From contig JBHJHI010000004.1 in assembly GCA_050330995.1 (NCBI GenBank), forward strand, positions 1-64,000: DNA of 64,000 nucleotides, given 5' to 3'. The DNA comes from Thermohalobaculum sp050330995. Its GTDB lineage: Bacteria > Pseudomonadota > Alphaproteobacteria > Rhodobacterales > Rhodobacteraceae. Of this stretch, positions 8,381 through 15,839 are shown piece after piece (positions within the stretch are counted from its first letter, which is position 1; each line of letters starts with the position of its first letter). Position numbers and translations under genes: made by a program. The notes below the pieces were generated by a model. It was not told where the DNA came from and did no database searches. It was given only the letters and a program-made list of their open reading frames with translations.

Positions 8381-8904
8381 CCTTCTCAAGTCGCGCGTGA
8401 ATCATGGAGCGGAGCCAGCAAGACCGCGCGCTGGGATCGACACTATGTGCCCAAGATATCTGCCAGTCCGGCGAATGTGACGGTCATCACAACGCGAAGC
8501 GCGTCCCGCGTGTAACCTGCGCGCCCGTTGCAACGTCGCGTTGTGAGATCGTCATGTGCGTCCTTCCCGCTCGCTGTCTGCCCGGCCTCGCCGTTCCGCC
8601 CGTTCCGGACACCGCCGCGGGCCCCGCGCTCGCCGATGGGTCGGAGACCGACGCGCCGTCCCGGGAGACGTCGGGGGCGGGAGAGGCGCTCGCGTACGTG
8701 CCCGAACCGACCGGGCGACCCCTCGCCTCGTCCGACCCGAACGACGCTGCGCCCAACGACCCGCCGGGACGGCCTCGCACGGCCGCGTGCTCGGCCGTCG
8801 CGAGCCCGGCGTCGCCGGGGCGGCGGGGGAGGACTCCCTGACGGGACGACCCGCGTGGCGCGGCCGCATCGGCCCGCCCACGCGGGGGATCGGGAGGGCG
8901 CGTC

Positions 8905-9912
8905 ATGGACACCCGAGACGGATCCGGCCTCTGGCCTCGGCGCGCCGCGGAGGCGTCGGGGGGCGTGGCGCTCGCGCTTCCCTCGCGGGGGCAGTCCGTT
9001 GTCGGGACGCCCCCCGGTGGGGACGGCGGTCTCGCGGCGTTGATCCTGCGCTCGTCGGCGCCGGCGCAGGCGGCGATCACGGCGCTCGCTCTCGCGACGC
9101 TGCCGCTCGGCTACGCCGTGCTCGCCGCGACCAAGGCGCTCGTCGACATGATCGGCGGCGCCACGGCGGCGACGGCGGGCAATCTCGCCGCCGGCGTCGC
9201 GCTCGGCCTCGGCGCGCTCGCCCTGCACGGCGGGCTCAAGTACGCGCTCGCGCTCCTGCGCGTGCGCACGGCCGAGCGCATGCGCCGGCGCCTCAGGCTC
9301 ATGCATCTGCGCCGCGTCGATCCGGCCGCGCGCCAGGGGCTCGGGCCGGCGCTCTCGCAGGAGGTCGAGATCGTCGGCGGGCTCGCCGGCGAGCTGGTCG
9401 CCACGCCGCTCGTGCAGCTCGGCACCATCGCGGCCGCGCTCGTCTTCCTCGCCTCCGAGCACCCGGCCCTCGCCCTCGCCTCCGCGCTCGCCGCGCTCGG
9501 CAACATCGTCGCGCTGCGCCCCCTGCAGCGCCGCGCCGCGGCCCTCGCGCGCGAGCGCGTCGCCCTCGTGCGCGGCCTGAACGCCGACCTGATCGGGGCG
9601 GCGCCGGTGCGCCGGATCGTCGCCGACTGCACCGCGCTCGAGCGCGTCCGGCTGCGTCACGCGCGGGTGAAGTTCCTGACCAAGCTGACGGCCAACCTGA
9701 TGATCGGCACGACGCCGCTCGCGCTGATCGGTCTCGGCGGCTGGCTCGCGCTCGCGGGTCACGTCAGCGTCGGCGGCGTGGTCGCGGCGGTGATCGCGAG
9801 CCGCGAGATCGGCCCTTCGGTCCGCGCGCTCGTCGCCTTCGAGCAGACCCGCCTCGACGCCGGCGCGCGCTACGTCGCCATGCGGGAGAGGTGGTCGGCG
9901 CGTCTTGCCTGA
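8905..9912 (+). CDS. ABC exporter-type transmembrane domain protein lacking an ATPase domain
   Basis: A 335-residue membrane protein with about six hydrophobic segments between residues 50 and 310, arranged like the membrane domain of type I ABC exporters. The cytoplasmic-loop stretch RTAERMRRRLRLMHLRRV fits that family. The frame ends where a nucleotide-binding domain would begin, and no Walker motifs are found in any frame of the next 300 bases. The start has a GGGAGG ribosome site 7 bases upstream. Either it pairs with an ATPase encoded elsewhere or it is a degenerate half. Substrate unknown. Confidence 0.65.
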   Translation: MDTRDGSGLWPRRAAEASGGVALALPSRGQSVVGTPPGGDGGLAALILRSSAPAQAAITALALATLPLGYAVLAATKALVDMIGGATAATAGNLAAGVALGLGALALHGGLKYALALLRVRTAERMRRRLRLMHLRRVDPAARQGLGPALSQEVEIVGGLAGELVATPLVQLGTIAAALVFLASEHPALALASALAALGNIVALRPLQRRAAALARERVALVRGLNADLIGAAPVRRIVADCTALERVRLRHARVKFLTKLTANLMIGTTPLALIGLGGWLALAGHVSVGGVVAAVIASREIGPSVRALVAFEQTRLDAGARYVAMRERWSARLA

Positions 9913-10291
9913 TCGCGCCGCAGGGGCCTCGGCGGCGCCGCGCGCAGCCGATCGCGGGTGGTTGCACTGCACGCCACGGGGCGCGCGCCGGGCGAGAAGA
10001 AGCGGCTCGCGGGCGAGGCCGCCGCGGCGCCGTCGTGCGGCGTGGACGCCGTCCGTCGGCGGACGTCATCGGAGAGGGCGTCGGGTCGGCGCCTTGGCGG
10101 ACCGGCGCGGGGGGCGGCGCTCGTGCAGGAGCCCGACCTCGCCGCGCAGGGCGCGCATGTCGCGTCGTATCGCGAGAAACCGTCGAGTCATCGCCACGAA
10201 GGCATCGTAGACTCGGCTCTTCCGTGCTTCGATGACGGGCGAGGGACTGTCGCCGGGTTCGGGGGGCACGTACGGATCGGAGGGGGAGAAA
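9913..10291. other. Intergenic stretch with no gene seen
   Basis: GC-rich DNA between the ABC membrane-domain gene and the ParB-like gene. Open frames here translate to arginine/alanine-rich sequence without motifs. No hairpin or promoter stood out. Confidence 0.45.
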
Positions 10292-10738
10292 TTGGGCAAG
10301 TTCGCCGTCGAGATCGCGCACGCGCCGCCGCTGCAGCGGGTCGAGACGGTGTGCGATCTGCACGACATCCGCTTCGGCGCGGAAGGTTTCGCCTCGGTCG
10401 AGGTGCCCTTCGAGCTGCTCGACCGGCTCCCGCTCGTCGGCGCCGAGCGGGGGCCGACGCCGAAGCTGATGGCGCTCGTCGCGCTGATGCGCCGGCGCGG
10501 CTTCCCGGCGGACACGCCGATCGTCTGCCGCATCGGCATGAAGGGGCGCTGGGTCGTGCTCGACGGCGGCCATCGCATCACGGCCGCGCGCATCGTCGGG
10601 CGCGACCGCTGGGCGCGGCTGTTCGGCCGGCGCATCGAACGGCTTCACTTCCTGCTGTTCACCACGCCCGAGAGCTGGTCGAAGCTGCGCCCGCCGCAGG
10701 CCCGTCCCGCTCCGGCGCTCGGTGATCCGGCGCTGTAG
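10292..10738 (+). CDS. Small ParB/sulfiredoxin-like domain protein
   Basis: A 148-residue protein whose core, RWVVLDGGHRITAARIVG, resembles the DGxHR box of the ParB N-terminal/sulfiredoxin fold, which binds nucleotides or acts as a nuclease. There is no helix-turn-helix or dimerisation domain, so it is not a chromosome-segregation ParB. The TTG start is chosen because GGAGGGGGAG lies just ahead of it; an in-frame ATG 60 bases upstream (10232) has no ribosome site. Neighbours do not suggest a role. Function unknown. Confidence 0.6.
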   Translation: MGKFAVEIAHAPPLQRVETVCDLHDIRFGAEGFASVEVPFELLDRLPLVGAERGPTPKLMALVALMRRRGFPADTPIVCRIGMKGRWVVLDGGHRITAARIVGRDRWARLFGRRIERLHFLLFTTPESWSKLRPPQARPAPALGDPAL

Positions 10739-10966
10739 GACAGCGGCCGCATCCCTTTTCGGATCGTCTGCGTCGAGGCGAACGCGAGCCCTCGGCCGGG
10801 GGGCCGGCCGCTCGCCGAGCGACCGCCTCGCGTCAGGAGGCGGAACGGTCACCGACGAGGCGGAGCGTGTCGCGCGCCTGCGGTGGGCGAAGCGCGGGAG
10901 ACGGCTTACCTCTCCCGCGCCGATCGGCCCGTCCGTCCGGGCGCCGCCATGCAGGGAAGCTCCCGG

Positions 10967-11581
10967 ATGCTCGCCATCGAGGGCCTGATCGCCTTCACGC
11001 TCGTCTTCGCCATCGACAGCGTCTCGCCCGGACCGGCCGCGGCGGCCGTCGTCGCCCGCGGCGCGGCGACGGGCCTGCGCCGGACGCTGCCCTTCATCGC
11101 CGGGCTGGTGATCGGCGATCTGGTCCTCTTCGCCCTCGCCGTCGCCGGCCTCGCCGCGCTCGCGCAAGCGCTCGGGCCCCTCTTCACGGTCGTGAAGTGG
11201 CTCGGGGTCGCCTACCTGCTCTATCTCGCCTGGAAGCTCTGGCACGCCGCGCCGACCACCGCCGCGGCGGAAGCGCCGCGCGGCGAGGGACGGCGGCTGC
11301 TGGTGCTCGGCAGCGTCCTGCCGCTCGGCAATCCCAAGGCGATCGGCTTCTACGTCGCGCTGCTGCCGAGCGTGCTCGACGTGAGCGCGCTCTCGCTCGG
11401 CGCCTGCCTGACGCTCGCCGTCGTGATCGTCCTCGTCTGGAGCCTCGTCCTCGGCGGCTACGCCGTCGCGGCCGAGCGGGCGGGCCGGCTGTTCACGACG
11501 CCGCGCGCGCAGGTCTGGATCAACCGCACGGCCGCCGGCGCCATGGCCGGTGCGGCCGGGACCATCGCCGCGCGATCGTGA
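10967..11581 (+). CDS. LysE/RhtB family amino acid or metabolite exporter
   Basis: A 204-residue inner-membrane protein with about six hydrophobic segments, the usual size for RhtB proteins. Diagnostic parts are the N-terminal DSVSPGPAAAAVVARGAATG (family SPGP motif) and the central LPLGNPKAIGFYVALLP (family NPK motif). The start MLAIEGLIAF follows AGGGAAG; an ATG at 10949 is possible but less well placed. It is convergent with fdsA. The exported compound cannot be told from sequence. Confidence 0.85.
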   Translation: MLAIEGLIAFTLVFAIDSVSPGPAAAAVVARGAATGLRRTLPFIAGLVIGDLVLFALAVAGLAALAQALGPLFTVVKWLGVAYLLYLAWKLWHAAPTTAAAEAPRGEGRRLLVLGSVLPLGNPKAIGFYVALLPSVLDVSALSLGACLTLAVVIVLVWSLVLGGYAVAAERAGRLFTTPRAQVWINRTAAGAMAGAAGTIAARS

Positions 11582-11710
11582 GCCGCGTGCCCTTCGGTCT
11601 CCGTCCTCGACGCGCACCTCGGGTCGAACCCGGACGTCCGCGAAGGCGGGAGGGAACGCCGGCTCCGAAAATCGACGCCGACGCCGCCGACGAAGGGCCG
11701 CCGAGCCCGG

Positions 11711-14527
11711 CTACTCCGCCGCCACCGACGGCTCGCCGGTCGCGGGCTTCACTCGGCAGGCCGAGAACTTGAACTCGGGGATCTTGCCGTAGGGGTCGAG
11801 CTGGGGGTTCGTGAGCATGTTCGCCGCCGCCTCGACGTAGGCGAAGGGCACGAACACCATGTTCTCGGCCACGGCGCGGTCGGCGCGGGCGGCGAGCTCG
11901 ATCGCGCCGCGCCGGGTCTCGACGCGCACCCACTCGCCGGGCTCGATCCCCATCGTCTCCAGCGTGCGCGGGTGCAGCGAGGCGAAGGCTTGCGGCTCGG
12001 CCGCGTCGAGCACGCCCGCGCGCCGCGTCATCGAGCCGGTGTGCCAGTGCTCGAGCTGGCGCCCCGTCGTCAGGATCAGCGGGAACTTGTGGTCGGGCGT
12101 CTCCGCGGGCGGCACCACCTGCGCGGGCGTGAACCGCGCCCGCCCGCCCGGGCGCGGGAAGCCGTCGGCGAACACCACGCTGTTGCCCGGATGGTCGGGG
12201 GCGGGGCAGGGGTAGGTGACCGAGCCCTCGGCCTCCAGCCGGCCCCAGGAGATGTTGCGAAGCGACTTCATGCCCATCTTCATCTCCTCGAACACCTCCG
12301 AGGGGTGATCGTAGGACCAGTCGAGCCCGAGCCGGCGGGCCAGCTGCACGATGATCCACCAGTCTTCCCGGGCCTCGCCGGGGCAGTCGAGCGCCTTGCG
12401 CCCCATCTGCACCTGGCGGTTGGTGTTGGTCGCGGTGCCGGTCTTCTCGGGCCAGGCCGAGGCGGGCAGCACCACGTCGGCGAACATCGCCGTCTCGGTC
12501 AGGAAGATGTCCTGCACCACCAGGTGATCGAGATGGGCGAGCGCCTTGCGGGCATGGCTGACGTCCGGGTCGGACATCGCCGGGTTCTCGCCCATGACGT
12601 ACATGCCGCGGATCTCGCCGCGGTAGGTGGCGTCCATGATCTCGACCACCGTGAGGCCCGGCTCGTCGAAGGGCTCGACGCCCCAGATCGAGCGGAACAG
12701 CTCGCGACTGCCGGCGTCCTTGACCGACTGGTAGTCGGGCAGGACGTGCGGGATCAGCCCCGCGTCGGACGCGCCCTGGACGTTGTTCTGGCCCCTCAGC
12801 GGGTGCAGCCCGGTGCCGGGGCGGCCGACGTGGCCGGCGAGCAGCGCGAGCGAGATCAGGCAGCGCGCGTTGTCGGTGCCGTGGATGTGCTGGCTGACGC
12901 CCATGCCCCAGAAGATCATGCCCGCGCGGGCGCCCGCGAACGTGCGCGCCACCGTGCGCAGCGTCTCGGCGTCGATGCCGCAGACCGGGGCCATCTTCTC
13001 GGGCGCGAAGCCCCTCAGGTGGTCGCGCAGCTGGAAGAAGCCCTCGGTGAAGCCCTCGACGTAGTTGCGGTCGTAGAGCTTCTCGGTGACGATCACGTGC
13101 ATGATCGCGTTCAGCATCGCCACGTCGGTGCCGGGGCGGAACTGCAGCATGTGCGTCGCGTGGCGCTTCAGCCCCATGCCGCGCGGGTCCATGACGATCA
13201 GCTGGCCGCCGCGCTTGACGAACTGCTTGAAGTAGGTCGCGGCGACGGGGTGGTTCTCGGTCGGGTTCGAGCCGATCACGATCGCGACCTCGGCGTTCTC
13301 GATCTCGCGGAACCCGGCCGTGACGGCGCCCGAGCCGACGTTCTCGGAGAGCGCGGCGACCGAGGAGGCGTGGCAGAGCCGCGTGCAGTGGTCGACGTTG
13401 TTGTGCTTGAAGCCGGTGCGGATCAGCTTCTGGAACAGGTAGGCCTCCTCGTTCGAGCCCTTGGCCGAGCCGAAGCCCGCGATCGAGCGCCCGCCGAAGA
13501 AGCCGCGCAGCTTGGCGAAGCCGCCCGCGGCGGCGTCGAGCGCCTCGTCCCAGGTGGCCTCGCGGAAGTGGGTCCAGGGGTTCGAGGAATCGACGTTCAG
13601 CCCCTTCTCCGGCGCGTCCGGGCGGCGGATCAGCGGCTTGGTCAGCCGCTCGGGGCTGTGGATGTAGTCGAAGCCGAAGCGGCCCTTGACGCAGAGGCGG
13701 TTCTGGTTGGCCGGCCCGTCGATGCCGTCGACCCAGGCGATCTTCTCCTGGCCCTCGTCGTCCTTCTTGATCTTGAACGAGAGCTGGCAGCCGACGCCGC
13801 AGTAGGGGCAGACCGACTGCACCGCGCGGTCGTAGCCTTCGGTCGAGCCCGTGCGGGTCTCGTCCTCGATGGCGCCGGCCGGCATCAGCGCGCCGGTGGG
13901 GCAGGCCTGGACGCACTCGCCGCAGGCGACGCAGGTGCTCTCGCCCATCGGGTCGCCCTGGTCGAACACGGGGGCGGCGTCGAGGCCGCGGCCGGCCATG
14001 CCGATGACGTCGTTGACCTGCACCTCGCGGCAGGCGCGCACGCAGAGATTGCAGTGGATGCAGGCGTCGAGGTTGACGCGCATCGCCTTGTGGCTCGCGT
14101 CCTGCAGCGGCACCTCGTGGGCGGGGCGCGCGGGAAAGCGCGAGGTTTCGACGCCCTGCCGCTCGGCCATGGCCCAGAGGTGGCTGTCGCGGTCGTGCGC
14201 CGTCTCGCGCTCGGGCTGGTCGGCGAGCAAGAGCTCCATCACCAGCTTGCGCGAGCGCTCGGCCTTCGCGTCGGTGGTCGAGACCACCATGCCGTCCTTC
14301 GCCTCGCGGATGCAGGAGGCGACGAGCCCACGCTCGCCCTCGACCGCCACCATGCAGGCGCGGCAGTTGCCGTCGGCGCGGTAGCCCGGGGTGTCGCGGT
14401 GGCAGAGATGCGGGATGGTCGTGCCGATCCGCTTGGCCACCGCCCAGACGCTCTCGCCGGGCATGGCCTCGACCTCGCGGCCGTCGATGGTGAGGGTGAT
14501 GGTCTTGACGCCGGCGCCGTCGGGCAT
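11711..14527 (-). CDS. fdsA: NAD-dependent formate dehydrogenase alpha (molybdenum/tungsten) subunit, FdsA type
   Basis: A 938-residue catalytic subunit that oxidises formate to CO2. The N-terminal 2Fe-2S domain has C42, C55, C58 and C72; ferredoxin-like 4Fe-4S clusters follow (HCNLCVRAC and CVACGECVQAC) with another cluster motif (CPYCGVGC). The bis-MGD domain has the active-site cysteine C385 in RLCHASSV, so this is a Cys rather than selenocysteine enzyme. The start follows GAGAGAGGGACC. It is the last gene of an operon with fused fdsGB. No fdhD (cofactor sulfuration chaperone) or fdsD gene is found in the window. Confidence 0.95.
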   Translation of the reverse strand: MPDGAGVKTITLTIDGREVEAMPGESVWAVAKRIGTTIPHLCHRDTPGYRADGNCRACMVAVEGERGLVASCIREAKDGMVVSTTDAKAERSRKLVMELLLADQPERETAHDRDSHLWAMAERQGVETSRFPARPAHEVPLQDASHKAMRVNLDACIHCNLCVRACREVQVNDVIGMAGRGLDAAPVFDQGDPMGESTCVACGECVQACPTGALMPAGAIEDETRTGSTEGYDRAVQSVCPYCGVGCQLSFKIKKDDEGQEKIAWVDGIDGPANQNRLCVKGRFGFDYIHSPERLTKPLIRRPDAPEKGLNVDSSNPWTHFREATWDEALDAAAGGFAKLRGFFGGRSIAGFGSAKGSNEEAYLFQKLIRTGFKHNNVDHCTRLCHASSVAALSENVGSGAVTAGFREIENAEVAIVIGSNPTENHPVAATYFKQFVKRGGQLIVMDPRGMGLKRHATHMLQFRPGTDVAMLNAIMHVIVTEKLYDRNYVEGFTEGFFQLRDHLRGFAPEKMAPVCGIDAETLRTVARTFAGARAGMIFWGMGVSQHIHGTDNARCLISLALLAGHVGRPGTGLHPLRGQNNVQGASDAGLIPHVLPDYQSVKDAGSRELFRSIWGVEPFDEPGLTVVEIMDATYRGEIRGMYVMGENPAMSDPDVSHARKALAHLDHLVVQDIFLTETAMFADVVLPASAWPEKTGTATNTNRQVQMGRKALDCPGEAREDWWIIVQLARRLGLDWSYDHPSEVFEEMKMGMKSLRNISWGRLEAEGSVTYPCPAPDHPGNSVVFADGFPRPGGRARFTPAQVVPPAETPDHKFPLILTTGRQLEHWHTGSMTRRAGVLDAAEPQAFASLHPRTLETMGIEPGEWVRVETRRGAIELAARADRAVAENMVFVPFAYVEAAANMLTNPQLDPYGKIPEFKFSACRVKPATGEPSVAAE

Positions 14528-14541
14528 GGTCGGTCCCTCTC

Positions 14542-14766
14542 TCAAGCGGGCTCCGCCGCGCTCGCCATGGGCGCGGCGTAACGTAGGAAGATCTTGTCGC
14601 GCTCCTCGGCGCCGAGGGCGCGGTAGAGCGCGACGGCGGCGTGGTTGTCGCGATCGGTGACGATGTCGGCGCGCGCGCCCTCGGCGATCGCCTCGGGCGT
14701 CAGCGCCGCGTTCGGGAAGGCGGCGCGGTCGGCCGGGGCGTGGGGGCGCACGTCGATCGCGCTCAT
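14542..14766 (-). pseudogene. Shrunken GNAT acetyltransferase-like ORF (possible internal-deletion remnant)
   Basis: A 74-residue frame that overlaps the end of the LysE-family gene by 4 bases (ATGA) and ends 14 bases before fdsA. Residues 1-15 (IDVRPHAPADRAAF) look like the start of a GNAT protein and residues 37-66 (TDRDNHAAVALYRALGAEE) like its last conserved helix. The middle acetyl-CoA-binding part, about 60-70 residues, is missing with the frame preserved. It may be a deletion remnant kept for coupling to fdsA, or a real small protein. Confidence 0.5.
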
Positions 14767-15398
14767 CGCCCGATCTCGCGCAGTCCGGAGGCGACGAGCC
14801 CCGCGCCGAGCGCGCCGAAGACGGCGCCGAACGCCGCCTCGACGAGCCGCGCGGCACGGGCGTAGGCGCGCCGCGCGAGGCCCGAAGAGAACGCCAGCGC
14901 ATAGGCCCCGTAGATCAGCGCCGCCGAGACCGCGCCCACGGGTCCGAAGGCCAGCACCTGCCAGCCATCGAGGCCGGCGCCGAACAGGAAGGCCGCGACC
15001 GCGCCCCACATCAGCGCCGCCTTGGGGTTGGTGAGCACCACCATGACGCCGTGGCGCCAGGCCGCGCGGAGCGTGCGCCGCCGCTCCGCCGGGACGATCG
15101 CGCCGGCGCCGCCGCGCCAGGCCGCGCGCAGCGCCTTGAGCGCGACCCAGAGCAGATAGCCCCCGCCTACGAGCTTCAGCGCGGTCAGCGACAGCGGGTA
15201 GGCCTCGACGAGGGCGAACAGCCCGGCGGCGGCCAGGGCCGCCCAGACCAGCACCCCGCTCGCTACGCCCGCGACCACCATCAGCGCCGCCGCGCGGCCC
15301 TGCGCGAGCGCCACGCTCGCGACCGCGGCGAGGTTCGGCCCCGGCGAGGCCTGGGCGAGCACGGTGCCCGCGAGGGCGGCGGTGAACGCCTCGATCAT
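14763..15398 (-). CDS. LysE family transporter within the formate dehydrogenase operon
   Basis: A 211-residue membrane protein with the LysE/RhtB signatures TVLAQASPGPNLAAV near the N-terminus and VVLTNPKAALMWGAV in the middle, and about six hydrophobic segments. It overlaps the tautomerase gene upstream by 4 bases (ATGA) and the GNAT-like frame downstream by 4 bases. Its location between fdsGB and fdsA suggests a transport role linked to one-carbon or organic acid metabolism, but the cargo is unknown. Confidence 0.88.
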   Translation of the reverse strand: MIEAFTAALAGTVLAQASPGPNLAAVASVALAQGRAAALMVVAGVASGVLVWAALAAAGLFALVEAYPLSLTALKLVGGGYLLWVALKALRAAWRGGAGAIVPAERRRTLRAAWRHGVMVVLTNPKAALMWGAVAAFLFGAGLDGWQVLAFGPVGAVSAALIYGAYALAFSSGLARRAYARAARLVEAAFGAVFGALGAGLVASGLREIGR

Positions 15399-15823
15399 CC
15401 CGCTTCCTCCGGCGAACGCCCCTCGGTCAGCCGGTCGGGCTCGCCGGGGCGCCAGTCCTCGGAAAGCCCGCCGTAGAGCGTGTGATACATCTCGTCGCCG
15501 TCGTGCTGGGTGAACTCCACGTTCACCTGGGCGTCCGTGTAGCCGAGGATCTCCTTGCAGGCCTCGACCATCAGGCGCGCGAGGTCGGCGCGGCTCTCCG
15601 GCGGGCGGCCGCGGCGGATGTCGAGCATCAGCATCGCGGCCGGGTAGGGCTCGTCCCCGGTGCAGCGCCAGAGCGCGCCCTCGCCGAGCGAGCGGATCGC
15701 CACCGTGATGCGATGCGGGCTCGCGCCCATGCGCTCGGCGTAGATCTCGCCGAAGCGCCGGGCGAGGCGGCGCTTCTGCCCGGCGTCGTGCGCGAAGGGG
15801 GTGTCGAGCTGGAGATAGGGCAT
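15395..15823 (-). CDS. Tautomerase superfamily protein with N-terminal catalytic proline
   Basis: A 142-residue protein starting MPYLQLDTPFAH, where P2 would be the catalytic base after Met removal. Length and the two-half layout resemble the cis-CaaD/double-length tautomerases (second half begins near AAMLMLDIRRGR) rather than the short 4-oxalocrotonate type. It sits 16 bases after fdsGB and overlaps the LysE-family gene. A role in processing a formate-releasing substrate such as an unsaturated or oxo acid is possible but speculative. Confidence 0.8.
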   Translation of the reverse strand: MPYLQLDTPFAHDAGQKRRLARRFGEIYAERMGASPHRITVAIRSLGEGALWRCTGDEPYPAAMLMLDIRRGRPPESRADLARLMVEACKEILGYTDAQVNVEFTQHDGDEMYHTLYGGLSEDWRPGEPDRLTEGRSPEEAG

Positions 15824-15839
15824 CGCGGCGTCCTCCCGC

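Larger units (their letters stand above)
7748..8904. other. Long gene-free region upstream of the catB-ben operon
   Basis: No convincing gene is found in these 1157 bases. Open frames here have low-complexity, arginine/serine-rich translations with no recognisable motif. The region holds the presumed catB-ben promoter, paired direct repeats near 7803-7831, a second direct repeat (ATTGGTATCG at 8230-8239 and 8269-8278) and an AT-rich island at about 8298-8380. A benM/catR-type regulator would normally sit here but is absent. Confidence 0.6.

Noticed and set aside
8404..8841. Plus-strand open frame of 145 codons after the AT-rich island
   Set aside because: Low-complexity Pro/Ala-rich translation, no ribosome site; typical of GC-rich non-coding DNA.
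10066..10635. Minus-strand open frame opposite the ParB-like gene
   Set aside because: Lies antisense to a better-supported gene; its Arg-rich end is a GC-skew artefact.
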